Of a stretch of 64,000 nucleotides of DNA, positions 35,947 through 45,089 are shown piece by piece. This stretch comes from Bradyrhizobium erythrophlei (GTDB lineage: Bacteria > Pseudomonadota > Alphaproteobacteria > Rhizobiales > Xanthobacteraceae): contig NZ_LT670818.1 of NCBI RefSeq assembly GCF_900129505.1, forward strand, positions 8,589,001-8,653,000. The letters run 5' to 3'. Numbering within the stretch: position 1 is the first letter of the stretch; the number at the start of each line of letters is the position of its first letter. The position numbers and the translations under genes were made by a program. The notes beneath the pieces are model-generated. The model saw nothing but the letters and a program-made list of their open reading frames with translations, did not search any database and was not told where the DNA came from.

Positions 35947-36030
35947 TATGGCGGAAATTATCTTCTTATGGCGAATATCACATCGCCACCAACATCCCTA
36001 TGGCGGAAGTTATTTTCATATGGCGATATT
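35947..36030. repeat. Array 4 of the TATGGCGRAAAT motif
   Basis: Units start at 35947 (TATGGCGGAAAT), 35967 (TATGGCGAATAT), 35999 (TATGGCGGAAGT) and 36019 (TATGGCGATATT). Two pairs are each 20 bp apart, with a 32-bp step between them. It lies at the 3' side of a second decayed 218-family copy. Confidence 0.8.
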
Positions 36031-36104
36031 GCTCAGTGGTTGAGGGCATCGTGGCAGAGGCGCTTTTTCCCTAAAGGGAATTATTGGCTGCTCGCAGCAA
36101 TGCG

Positions 36105-36170
36105 TCGGCGTGCGCTGAGTGCAAAGCGAGCGAATCGTGAGGCCGAGAGAGCGGCGTCCCGGCTCGTTGG
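36105..36170 (-). pseudogene. Remnant of the 218-aa gene (module 4)
   Basis: GCAAAGCGAGC at 36121 and GCCGAGAG at 36142 match 35257 and 35278 of the intact gene with identical 21-bp spacing, and the text between is similar. It encodes a relic of the RRSLSAARLARFAL segment. The rest of the gene is missing, and the ACP gene begins 130 bp to the right. Confidence 0.5.
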
Positions 36171-36296
36171 GCCTCGCCGTGCACCGGCCTGCCGTTGGGC
36201 TATCCGAGGGGCTGTGGATCTTGTATAAGGAACATGCAATCTGAATGCCGATCGTTCCGTACACTTTTTTCATATACCCGACCAGAAGATAGCAGC

Positions 36297-36533
36297 ATGG
36301 ACCAGGAAATCAGCCTGAGGCTCATTCCAATCTTCCGCGATGTGTTCGACGACGACTCAATCGACATCAAGCCCGAGACGACGGCCAATGATGTCGATGG
36401 CTGGGATAGCTTTAGCCATATACGCCTTGTTCTGGCGGTCGAGCAGGCCTTCAAGGTAAAATTCTCGGCGAAGGAAATAAACAGCCTCAAGAACGTCGGC
36501 GAATTCGTCTCCCTTATCAAGTCCAAACTTTAA
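36297..36533 (+). CDS. Acyl carrier protein
   Basis: A 78-aa acidic, helical protein with the phosphopantetheine site DGWDSFSHIRLV, the attachment serine being in DSF near residue 41. The length is typical of an ACP. ATG 36297 gives the natural N-terminus; an upstream in-frame extension is not protein-like. It opens a tight operon with MaoC, ketoreductase, FkbH and MBOAT genes, so it probably carries the acyl group those enzymes build and transfer. Confidence 0.88.
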   Translation: MDQEISLRLIPIFRDVFDDDSIDIKPETTANDVDGWDSFSHIRLVLAVEQAFKVKFSAKEINSLKNVGEFVSLIKSKL

Positions 36534-36540
36534 ATCGTCC

Positions 36541-36951
36541 ATGCCCGCCCCGTCAGCTTTGAAGCCAGGTTTGGAACTGGCATTCAGCTTTTCGATATCA
36601 TCCGATATGATGGCCGCCTTTGGCCTGATCTCTGGAGATCATCATCCTCTCCACATCAATGACGACTACGCGGTGTCCCACGGATTCGAACGCCGCGTTG
36701 TTTACGGCGGCTTGCTTGTTGCCCAGGTGTCACGATTGATCGGCGCGGAGCTGCCGGTGAAACATTGTGTTTGGACTCGATTGCAAATCGAATTTCGGGA
36801 ACCGCTCTATATCGATCAACGCGCGGAAATGACGGCGTCGATCGTCAATGTCGCGGAGGCAGTATCTGCGTTGACTCTCAAATTTCGAATCGCGAGAGAG
36901 ACACGGCTCATCGGTCGCGGTAGCGCGGATGTCCTGTTCAGTGATGACTAA
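36541..36951 (+). CDS. MaoC-like hot-dog hydratase/dehydratase
   Basis: A 136-aa single hot-dog protein. FGLISGDHHPLHINDDYA near residues 28-45 is the (R)-hydratase motif, with the catalytic Asp and His. RVVYGGLLVAQVSRLIG follows, as in the family. It should hydrate or dehydrate an acyl-ACP or acyl-CoA intermediate. It lies 7 bp after the ACP gene and overlaps the ketoreductase by 8 bp. Confidence 0.88.
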   Translation: MPAPSALKPGLELAFSFSISSDMMAAFGLISGDHHPLHINDDYAVSHGFERRVVYGGLLVAQVSRLIGAELPVKHCVWTRLQIEFREPLYIDQRAEMTASIVNVAEAVSALTLKFRIARETRLIGRGSADVLFSDD

Positions 36952-37609
36952 AACTCTTCTCATATCAGGCGGGAACGGTGGCATCGGACGCGCCTTGAGT
37001 CACGAAGTTGCCGCTAAAGGGTTGTTGCCAATCTTGGGTTATCGATCCGGCATGGATGAAGCAAAAGAGATTGCAGATCAATGCGGCGGGCGGGCGGTTC
37101 ACCTCGATCTGTCTGACCATGACAGCATAGATCGTGCTGTAACGGAGGTTTCCGGCTTGGGGCAACTTGCCGGCATAGTGCTGGCGGCTTCGCCCCCTCC
37201 CAGCGTCGGGCCTTTCGGACGAATCGATCCCGACGAGTCCCGTCTGCAATGGCAGGTCAATGTTGCTGGCCCGCAACGCCTTCTCCAGGCGCTCATTCGA
37301 ACGTGTCTGCAGCCACAGAAAACAGGCGTTGTTCTCGGCATCTTGACGGCCGGCATGGGCGACGGCAAAAAGCCTGCGGCCCGCGGCATGGGGGGCTACA
37401 TTATCGCCAAATATGGCCAGTGCGGTCTTCTCGCGGTTCTCGCGGCCGAATATCCATGGTTGCGCGTCCGATCGATTCGGCCAAGCTATACCCGCACCCG
37501 AATGCTTGAGATTTTCGACGAGCGTTTTCTCGATCTAATTGGGCAAGAAAATCCCATAAGATTGCCTGAGGAAGTAGCACGCGATATCATTGAGGAGCTG
37601 GAGCTTTGA
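36944..37609 (+). CDS. Short-chain dehydrogenase/reductase (probable ketoreductase)
   Basis: A 221-aa SDR. The cofactor motif GGNGGIG lies near residues 8-14, NVAGPQRLLQ follows, and YIIAK provides the catalytic Tyr and Lys. The usual catalytic Ser position reads GILTAGMG, so a Thr may stand in. Placed after a MaoC protein and an ACP, it probably reduces a 3-keto intermediate. ATG 36944 overlaps the MaoC stop; its TGA overlaps the TTG start of the FkbH gene. Confidence 0.82.
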   Translation: MTKTLLISGGNGGIGRALSHEVAAKGLLPILGYRSGMDEAKEIADQCGGRAVHLDLSDHDSIDRAVTEVSGLGQLAGIVLAASPPPSVGPFGRIDPDESRLQWQVNVAGPQRLLQALIRTCLQPQKTGVVLGILTAGMGDGKKPAARGMGGYIIAKYGQCGLLAVLAAEYPWLRVRSIRPSYTRTRMLEIFDERFLDLIGQENPIRLPEEVARDIIEELEL

Positions 37610-39543
37610 TCGACCTCTATGAAAATTTGAGCTGGCTGCCGCCGCCGGCGGAGGATTTCGCAGCCCAATGCAAGGCGCTCGGCGCCAGCTCTGAAGCTGA
37701 CGGAACCGCAATCGGGCTCCTCGCCACTGCAGCGCACGATATCAATCAACTTACCAGACTCGCTAAGACAATCGGGACCGTTAAATCGCGAGCGGGATCA
37801 TTGCGTCCTTTGACGCCTTTTCGCTTGGGTATCCTCAGCAACGGAACGATGGACTATTTTGTTACAGCTTTGATCGCGACCGCGCCGCGGTTCGGCATCG
37901 CGCTGGATGTAATCGCAACGTCGTTTGATCAGGCACTTCAGGAAGCGATCGATCCGTCGTCTGATTTGCGCCTTGCAAATCCGGATGCTGTTCTGGTCGC
38001 GCTTGACTATCGAGGATTTGGACTGCAGGCGACGCTCGGTGACAAAGTGCGATCCACCGCGCTCGTGGAAGCGGCCATGAATCAACTCGACGCCATCTGC
38101 GCTGGCCTGCGAAGCAGTCAAGCCATCAGCATCGTGCAGACCGTGGTACCCCCTTCCGAGACGCTGTTCGGCAGTCTGGACGCTACGGTCTCCGGAACCA
38201 CGCGTCAGATGTGCGAAGCGCTGAACATTGCGATCCGTCAGAGGTTCACAGGCGGTGAAGCGCTGGTGTTCGACTCGGCGGCTTTGGCCGAAACAGTAGG
38301 ATTGGCTCGGTGGCATGATCCCACGCAATGGGCATTAGCTAAGCTACCTTGCTCTTTGTCGATGATCCCACTTTACGCCGATCACCTTTGCCGATTGATT
38401 GGCGCGCTCCGTGGCCAGAGTCGCCGGGCACTAGTCCTCGATCTCGATAACACCCTTTGGGGCGGTGTCATCGGTGATGATGGTATGAATGGCATTACCA
38501 TTGGACAAGGGGACGCGACCGGTGAGGCCTACCTTGCGCTACACCGCTATGCACTAGACCTTCGGCAACGCGGTGTCGTTTTGGCGGTCTCTTCGAAAAA
38601 TGACGATGAGGTCGCGCGACAGCCGTTCCGCGAACATCCGGATATGCTGCTCAAGGAGGATCATTTCGCTGTTTTCCAGGCGAATTGGTCCGATAAAGCC
38701 TCTAACATTGAAGCCATCGCCAATGCGCTCTCGCTTGGTCTTGACGCATTAGTCTTCGTCGATGACAATCCCGCCGAACGTGCACTCGTTAGGCAAAAAC
38801 TACCGGCAGTTGCCGTTCCCGAGATGCCGTCTGATCCAGCTCTCTATGTCCGAACGCTGGCAGCCGCAGGCTATTTCGAGGCTACAACGTTCTCGGCGGA
38901 AGACCGCAAGCGTTCTGCGTATTATGAGGGCAACGCCCGCCGTCTAGAGTTACAGAGCGGAAGCGGCGATCTGGATTCCTATTTGCGATCACTCAAGATG
39001 AGCGCGACGTTCGCACCATTCGACGCCCTATCCCGCAACAGAATCACCCAGCTGATCAATAAATCAAACCAATTTAACCTGACGACGCGACGATACACAG
39101 AGGCCGAGGTCGCCGCGCTGGAGCGAGACCCGAACGTCTTTACACTGCAGGTCCGCCTTTCTGACCAATTCGGCGACAACGGCATGATCTGTGTCGTCAT
39201 CTGCCGTCGCGCGGACGAGGCTTGGATGATAGACACGTGGCTCATGAGTTGCCGCGTACTGAAGCGTCGGGTTGAAGAAGCAGTCCTGCTCCAACTTGCA
39301 GATCACGCGAACCGCCACGGGATCTTCGAGCTTCACGCCAAATACATCCCATCCGGCCGCAACAGCATGGTCAAGGATCACTACGCAAAGCTGGGATTCA
39401 CCGCCATGAATCCACATTCGGCAACCGACGGCGAAACGGAATGGCGTTTACGGGTTGCGGATATCGCTCGGACCGACCTCCCGCTTGAGATCAAGTCGTT
39501 CGAGATGTCCGGCACCGCTGTCGGTGAAATCTCACCAGTCTGA
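37606..39543 (+). CDS. FkbH-like HAD-superfamily protein with C-terminal GNAT domain
   Basis: A 645-aa protein. The middle HAD domain has RALVLDLDNTLWGGVIGDDG (catalytic DxD-type loop DLDNT) near residues 278-297, AVSSKN, and LVFVDDNPAERALVR. The C-terminal part, with SDQFGDNGMICVVI and the late AKYIPSGRNSMVKDHYAKLG, is GNAT-like. This is the FkbH architecture, known to load a glyceryl group from 1,3-bisphosphoglycerate onto an ACP in some polyketide pathways. The start is TTG 37606, overlapping the SDR stop. Here it sits with an ACP and an acyltransferase in a glycan locus, so glyceryl or a related acyl decoration is plausible. Confidence 0.85.
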   Translation: MIDLYENLSWLPPPAEDFAAQCKALGASSEADGTAIGLLATAAHDINQLTRLAKTIGTVKSRAGSLRPLTPFRLGILSNGTMDYFVTALIATAPRFGIALDVIATSFDQALQEAIDPSSDLRLANPDAVLVALDYRGFGLQATLGDKVRSTALVEAAMNQLDAICAGLRSSQAISIVQTVVPPSETLFGSLDATVSGTTRQMCEALNIAIRQRFTGGEALVFDSAALAETVGLARWHDPTQWALAKLPCSLSMIPLYADHLCRLIGALRGQSRRALVLDLDNTLWGGVIGDDGMNGITIGQGDATGEAYLALHRYALDLRQRGVVLAVSSKNDDEVARQPFREHPDMLLKEDHFAVFQANWSDKASNIEAIANALSLGLDALVFVDDNPAERALVRQKLPAVAVPEMPSDPALYVRTLAAAGYFEATTFSAEDRKRSAYYEGNARRLELQSGSGDLDSYLRSLKMSATFAPFDALSRNRITQLINKSNQFNLTTRRYTEAEVAALERDPNVFTLQVRLSDQFGDNGMICVVICRRADEAWMIDTWLMSCRVLKRRVEEAVLLQLADHANRHGIFELHAKYIPSGRNSMVKDHYAKLGFTAMNPHSATDGETEWRLRVADIARTDLPLEIKSFEMSGTAVGEISPV

Positions 39544-39555
39544 TCGAGGCAACGG

Positions 39556-41016
39556 GTGCAGCTTACATCTGCCTGGTTTTACGTTTTTCTTGTGGTTGTC
39601 CTTCTTCTCTACCGTTTTTCGAAGCGAGTGGTCTGGCGGCAACTAATAGTCCTAGCCGCAAATCTTGTTTTTGTTGCGAGCTTCTTCAACTCGCCGACAG
39701 ATAGCTGGGCTCTCATCAGCTTTCTCGTGCTTGGCTACGTTTGTCTCGCCTCGACATTCGGCAAAACAACCTCTTCCAGGTATGCCGCGTGCGTCATATT
39801 GATCGTCGGCTACTTCATTTTGCTGAAGCAATATATCAGGGTTGAACAACTGGATTCGTTCTACCGGAGCTTTTCGGTACTTGGCCTATCCTACATTTTG
39901 TTTCGAGTATTGCAGCTCGTCATTGATGCCGGACAACGGATGCTGGAGCGGCGACCCAGCCCCTTGGGCTTCCTTGCATATGTCCTATTTTTTCCTGCCT
40001 TCCTGTCGGGTCCCATCCATCGCTACGAGGATTTCGACGAGGCCTTGAAGGCGGACGCCACGCAAGTCGGTGATAACCACGGCGACTACACCAGACTTCT
40101 AAATGGCCTATTCAAAGTCTTGATATTAGCGCCCATCATTCAGCAACTGTTCCTGGCGGCGGCGTATCATGTCTATCCGGGACAAACGCCCGTTGGTGCG
40201 GCAAGGTTGTTCACAAACTATCATATCTCACTCACCGTCGCGGTCGCCCTCGCCGCACCGCTATATACCGTATATCTCTACCTTAATTTCAGCGGTTATA
40301 CCGATATCGCCATCGCGGTGGCATTGTTCTTCGGCATTGCGCTACCGGAAAACTTCAATCGGCCATTTACCGCGCGAAACGTTGCCGAGTTCTGGAGTCG
40401 TTGGCATATAAGTTTGTCGACATGGTTCAAGACCTACGTCTTCAATCCGATGGTGGGCCGGCTATCCAGCCTATTTCCGCAGCGGGCGATGGCACCGGCC
40501 ATCGCCGTTACCACCTTGTTTCTGTCATTCCTGATCATCGGATTGTGGCACGGATCCACCGGGGTCTATCTATTTTACGGCATTTACCTTGGCGCGGCCG
40601 CTGCACTACATCGGACATATCAGCTGTTGATGACGGGGGCCCTCGGCCGCAATCGTTATCGTTCTCTGAGTCAAAATCTGGTTTACGCTGAGCTGTGCCG
40701 CGGTTTAACTTTCGCTTATTTTGCAACCGCATTGACATGTTTTTGGTTGAATGGGGATCAGCTTGTAAATTTGAACGTCGCTCTTGGCCTTAGGGGTGAC
40801 CTTGCCGCGTTCTTTACTATCTGCCTCGCAGCCTCGTTGATTTTGCCTACGATCGATCTCGCTTTGCGCTTGGCTAAAACACTATGGACCTGGGGACCAG
40901 CGTCATTTGATTCGAATCTAGCAACTCAAGCGCGCCTAGTTTTGCAGGCCCTCATGATTCTTTTCTTTGGATCGCTCTTCAGCAGCGCGCCCGGCTTCGT
41001 GTATCAGGTGTTCTGA
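39556..41016 (+). CDS. MBOAT-family membrane O-acyltransferase (AlgI/DltB-like)
   Basis: A 486-aa polytopic membrane protein starting at GTG 39556. It contains SGYTDIAIAVALFFGIALPE, then ARNVAEFWSRWHISLSTWFK and LIIGLWHGSTGVYLFYG with the MBOAT active-site histidine. Such proteins move acyl groups across the membrane onto glycans or teichoic acids. It is last in the ACP-MaoC-SDR-FkbH operon and converges on an SGNH-like gene, matching the AlgI/AlgJ or DltB/DltD partnership. Confidence 0.9.
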   Translation: MQLTSAWFYVFLVVVLLLYRFSKRVVWRQLIVLAANLVFVASFFNSPTDSWALISFLVLGYVCLASTFGKTTSSRYAACVILIVGYFILLKQYIRVEQLDSFYRSFSVLGLSYILFRVLQLVIDAGQRMLERRPSPLGFLAYVLFFPAFLSGPIHRYEDFDEALKADATQVGDNHGDYTRLLNGLFKVLILAPIIQQLFLAAAYHVYPGQTPVGAARLFTNYHISLTVAVALAAPLYTVYLYLNFSGYTDIAIAVALFFGIALPENFNRPFTARNVAEFWSRWHISLSTWFKTYVFNPMVGRLSSLFPQRAMAPAIAVTTLFLSFLIIGLWHGSTGVYLFYGIYLGAAAALHRTYQLLMTGALGRNRYRSLSQNLVYAELCRGLTFAYFATALTCFWLNGDQLVNLNVALGLRGDLAAFFTICLAASLILPTIDLALRLAKTLWTWGPASFDSNLATQARLVLQALMILFFGSLFSSAPGFVYQVF

Positions 41017-41030
41017 CTTTGGGAACGATC

Positions 41031-42371
41031 TCAGTCAGCGGCTGCAGGCAGATAGTTCAAGTGCCGAGCCAAGGGTCCGATGAAGTCCGCAATTTCAACC
41101 GCTAGCTTCCGCCCCCCCGAAGGCATCAGATGACCTTCATCGACGAAATCGGTCGGTGTGAGATTTCGCCCGGCAACAACTGTATTGTATCCCTGGTCCA
41201 CGAACGCGACAGATGCGTCCTGGATCTGCAATGACATTCCCGATCGGATCCTCTCGGGCAATCGAGCCAGAGTCCTCGGATTTGTCGGGAGAAACACCCC
41301 GACGATCTTACTGCGATCTTTCTCCGAAAAGCCAAGATCGAAGCTCTTGCTGACGGCCTCTTTAACGCTTGGCAAAACCTTCGGTTCTTCGCTGGAGGCA
41401 TCTAAAATACCGGAGACGGCCGATATTGTTCGGGCGACTATCAAGTCGGCGCGGTCGTTATCGCCCGCAATTCGCTGCTGAATGACACCGATGTTTGGAT
41501 CATCAATGTCTTTGTATTCTTTCCGGGCACTGAACGGATAAGGAAGATTGTCGATCGTCCAATCTGGCGAGATCAATCTATACGAAATCTCGTTCTTCAA
41601 TGAAGACACAAAGCTAAGGCTGTCAAAGAACCCGGTAAGATGCATGGCCAGACCGGCGAACGTTCGAATTTCCCTGCGCCGCTCTCGGCTTGCTGCCTCG
41701 GCTTCTTTTGGTGACAGATCAAAAAGCCCCTTATAATACGCATCCCAGAAAATATATTTGTAAATTTCCAGGCCGTCGACTCTATCGAACCCGCGTGGAT
41801 CTACCGTGCCGACATAAATTATCCTTGGATAGATTTTGACCAATATGCGAAAGGCGACCCCGGCGAACGACTCCATCCCGCCCTGATCAACCGCAAGATT
41901 AACGACCGAGTACGCACTGCCCAAACTGTCTTGCAGATGTTTCGTCCAGAGCTCATTTTGATTTTGAGCGGTACCGCGAAAGACGGAGTTCCCGCCGACC
42001 AAAACCAGAATCTTGTCTCGTGGAGCAAGCTCAAGCGTGGTTCGTACAAGCTGACTTGCGGTCGGATAGTACTGGGTTTGCGGCTGTATCGGCAGGATGA
42101 ATCGAACAAAGCTATCAAAGTGGGAGTATCGGGCGACAACTCTTCCGGCAATCATGCATGCGGCGGTGAAGATGAAGAAGGCGCATATTAGAGATATCGC
42201 TCCCCTCGATATCCCGCGATGACTCTCAGTTTTCACGACGGATATTTCCCACCATTGAATTGACGATTGGCGCTGGTACGCTCGCACAAGGGACGGAGAA
42301 CGCCCATCGACAGCCACTTTGGGCATAAACGGATGCTTTGACCTTCTATTATTTGGAATGACGAAGGTCAA
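41031..42371 (-). CDS. SGNH-hydrolase-like membrane protein (acyltransfer partner)
   Basis: A 446-aa protein. After a cytoplasmic N-terminus of about 55 residues comes one membrane helix (AISLICAFFIFTAACMIAG). The periplasmic part has VLVGGNSVFRGTAQN near residue 128, with a Ser in the SGNH block I position, and FVDEGHLMPSGGRKLA near residue 415, giving the Asp and His. This is the DltD/AlgJ style of SGNH protein that completes acyl transfer. It is convergent with the MBOAT gene (14-bp gap). The true start may be the internal ATG 15 codons in. Confidence 0.72.
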   Translation of the reverse strand: MTFVIPNNRRSKHPFMPKVAVDGRSPSLVRAYQRQSSIQWWEISVVKTESHRGISRGAISLICAFFIFTAACMIAGRVVARYSHFDSFVRFILPIQPQTQYYPTASQLVRTTLELAPRDKILVLVGGNSVFRGTAQNQNELWTKHLQDSLGSAYSVVNLAVDQGGMESFAGVAFRILVKIYPRIIYVGTVDPRGFDRVDGLEIYKYIFWDAYYKGLFDLSPKEAEAASRERRREIRTFAGLAMHLTGFFDSLSFVSSLKNEISYRLISPDWTIDNLPYPFSARKEYKDIDDPNIGVIQQRIAGDNDRADLIVARTISAVSGILDASSEEPKVLPSVKEAVSKSFDLGFSEKDRSKIVGVFLPTNPRTLARLPERIRSGMSLQIQDASVAFVDQGYNTVVAGRNLTPTDFVDEGHLMPSGGRKLAVEIADFIGPLARHLNYLPAAAD

Positions 42372-42934
42372 CGGAGCCCCGGTCGAAACCGCTCCTCAGA
42401 AAAGCAGATCGCCAATCCAGGCGCCACAAGGCGGTCAATGGCCACCTCGCCAGAGCAATGGCGCGGCCGCCTTCTACCGAAGCGACCTGGTTGTTGTCGC
42501 TGATCGCCCAGCATCCGCATCTGACGTTTGGACGAAGCGATTACGGCGATGGCCCGCATGATGTGATGGCCGGTGGACATTCCGGTGTTGTAGGCGTCCA
42601 GAAACTTCGGGTCCGAAGTCCCTTGAACCAACACCAGCGGCCCTCTGGCCGCTTTTTTGGAGCATACATGACCGATCTAGCGCTACTCAGCGAGTAGATT
42701 TAATCCGATTTGCTGATCAATTCCGGTAGGGGCAATCAACCACCCGGTCGATCCAGCCTAACTTGGCTGGATACACACCGATTCGAGCCCGATCCCCAGA
42801 AGTCGTGTATCCGCACTGAACGCCGGTTCACACGCGGCAAAAAAGATGCTTGCGTCAGGATAGGGAACAGTCCTTAGGATCCGCCAGCGCCTAAGCCCGA
42901 GGAAGATCGAGCCGATTTCGCCGAAAGTCACTCC
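42372..42934. other. Intergenic region with no supported gene
   Basis: 563 bp between the SGNH-like gene and the metallophosphoesterase. A minus-strand frame at 42368-42634 contains a protein-like stretch (GTSDPKFLDAYNTGMSTGHH) that I cannot identify; it may be a gene remnant. A minus-strand frame from 43057 into this region is a shadow of the phosphoesterase start. Nothing else is evident. Confidence 0.4.
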
Positions 42935-43876
42935 ATGGGCACAGATATCCTGCGCAAGCTGGAGGCACGTCTCGGGCCCCTCCACGCGAGACAACGATTG
43001 GGGATCGAGACCGACCACGAAGCCCAAGTTTTCGGCCAGGGCCTTACATTTTTTCATCTGGAGAATTGGTACTCTGCGCCAGCGGTCATTCGAATTGCAC
43101 TAAAGCTAATGGGCCTCTACTGGCGCGCACGCCAGAACGCCGAACGTATTCTTGTTAAGCGAAACGACGTCAGGTTTGCCGAACTGCCGCCGGCTTTTGA
43201 CGGCTTCACCATTCTGCACATCAGCGATCTGCATGTGGACATGAATGAGGTCGCCATGCAGCATCTGATCGAACTCGTCCGCGGCATGCAATACGATCTA
43301 TGCGTTCTGACCGGCGATTATCGCGGGAAGACGTTCGGGCCCTTCGAGGCAACTTTGGATGGCGTGGCAAAAGTGCGGGCTCAGCTCCAGGGATCGATCT
43401 ACGGTGTGCTCGGCAACCACGATTCAATTCAAATGGTTCCGGCGATGGAAGCCATGGGTATTCGGATGCTGCTAAACGAATGCGAAGTGATTGTGCGTGG
43501 CGATCAGCGAATCTATCTGGCCGGAATTGACGATGCGCACTTTTATAGAGTCGACAATATCGAAAAGGCTGCGTTGCCGATTCCTGATGGCGCGTTCTCC
43601 ATAATATTATCCCATACTCCGGAAGTTTATCGACAGGCCGCACATGCCGATTTCAACCTGATGCTAAGCGGACATACGCACGGTGGTCAGATCTGCCTGC
43701 CCGGATCCATTCCGATCAAGCTAGAGGCGGTGTTACCCCGACGAATGGGGGCCGGAGCTTGGAAATATCACAACATGACGGGCTATACCTCGGTGGGTGC
43801 CGGATCGAGCGTCCTTCCGGTGCGCCTAAACTGTCCGCCCGAAATCACGTTGCATTGTCTTCGGTGCGGGCGGTGA
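42935..43876 (+). CDS. Calcineurin-like metallophosphoesterase (YkuE-like)
   Basis: A 313-aa protein with all metallophosphoesterase blocks in order: ILHISDLHVDMNE near residue 95, LTGDYRGKTFGP, GVLGNHDSIQMV, ILSHTPEVYRQA and LSGHTHGGQICLPG. These ligate a two-metal centre. The family acts on phosphodiesters or phospholipid-like substrates, often at the membrane. The hydrophilic 60-residue N-terminus before ENWYSAPAVIRIALKLMGLY is consistent with rhizobial homologues as I recall them. It stands alone between the acylation locus and an IS element. Confidence 0.85.
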   Translation: MGTDILRKLEARLGPLHARQRLGIETDHEAQVFGQGLTFFHLENWYSAPAVIRIALKLMGLYWRARQNAERILVKRNDVRFAELPPAFDGFTILHISDLHVDMNEVAMQHLIELVRGMQYDLCVLTGDYRGKTFGPFEATLDGVAKVRAQLQGSIYGVLGNHDSIQMVPAMEAMGIRMLLNECEVIVRGDQRIYLAGIDDAHFYRVDNIEKAALPIPDGAFSIILSHTPEVYRQAAHADFNLMLSGHTHGGQICLPGSIPIKLEAVLPRRMGAGAWKYHNMTGYTSVGAGSSVLPVRLNCPPEITLHCLRCGR

Positions 43877-43936
43877 GAAACCTCGATTGTTCGAGGTCCG
43901 TCCGGCACGGCCTCGACTAGTACCTCGGCACAGTGA

Positions 43937-45052
43937 TTATGACTCTTTGAACGTGACGGGATAGGCGCGGCCCATTTTGGCGCGGGCCTTGTCGGTTGTG
44001 AACATCCATTTGATGCGGGCGCCGGCGGCGTTTCGTTGTTTCTCCCATGGGGCGATTTCGCCGATGAGACGCTTGGTCGTCGATTCTGCGATCCAGGCAC
44101 TGGCTGCGGAGCACGCCGATCTCGATCTCGACCATGTTGAGCCAACTGGCATGCTTGGGGGTGTAGTGGAACTCGAGGCGCCGCAGAATTCGCCGGGCTT
44201 CGGCGGGCGCGAATGCCTCATGGAGGGCGCCGGCCGAATGGGTCGACAGGTTGTCCTGCACGACCCGGATGCAGGCGGCATCGGGATAATGGACATCGAC
44301 GAGTTCGCGCACGCATTGGGCGTAATCCTCGCCGTCCGCCGCTCGGTGACCTTGACCTTGCGCCAGGGCCGATGCACGTCAACACAGACGAACAGATTGA
44401 CGGTGCCGTTGCGGCGATACTCGCAATCGTAACGTTCGAGCTGACCCGGCTCGGCCGGGATCGGCTGGCGCACCTCGCCGATCAACTGGACCGGGCTCTC
44501 GTCGAAGCAGACCACCGGCCGGTCGGGATCGGGCGCTTCGGCATAGAGGTCGAGCACGTCTTCCATGCGGGCGACATATTCGCCATCGACCTTTGGAATG
44601 CACCACATATCCCCGCGCCAGGGCTTGAGACCGTTTTCGGCCAGCCGCCGGCGCACCGTCTCGGCCGACAGGCTCTCGTGGTCGGTGAGCTTGACCATGG
44701 CGTCGGCCAGCAGTTCCAGCGTCCAGCGGGCGCGACCCGCGGGAGGGTTTGGCAAGCCGTTGCCACCAGCAAGGCTTCTTCCTTGCCGGTGAGCTTGCGC
44801 TCCGCCCCAGGATGCGGATCCTCGCTCAGCGCCCGTTCCAGATTGCCCTCCACGAAGCGCCGCTTGGTCCGGTACACGGTGGAGCCACCCACCGCCACCG
44901 TGTGCGCAATCTTCATCGCTGCGGCCGGCATCGGCCGCCAACAATATCTGGGCGCGCTTGAGTTTGCGGGCGGCTCGTTTGCCCTTGCTCAACATTGCGG
45001 TGAGTTCACAGCGTTCGGCTTGGCTCAATTCGACCCGATAACGTACATTCAT
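43937..45052 (-). pseudogene. IS630-family transposase, multiply frameshifted
   Basis: The start MNVRYRVELSQAERCEL and central blocks LKPWRGDMWCIPKVDGEYVA, VVCFDESPVQLIGEVRQP and YDCEYRRNGTVNLFVCVDVH belong to this transposase. The stretch coding TVYRTKRRFVEGNLE near 44870 is in another frame. The catalytic QDNLSTHSAGAL and HYTPKHASWLNMVEIEIG (44312-44080) are in a third frame, and the C-terminus returns to the first. At least four indels are needed, so it is inactive. Confidence 0.88.
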
Positions 45053-45089
45053 CTCGACCTCCTTGTCGGAGGACCGGACGAATCGACAA

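Noticed and set aside
35851..36228. 125-codon plus-strand frame before the ACP gene
   Set aside because: It runs through motif array 4 and the 218-family remnant, so it is a chance frame in repeat sequence.
42758..43057. 99-codon minus-strand frame near the metallophosphoesterase
   Set aside because: It overlaps the start of a well-supported gene in antisense and has no start signal or known domain.
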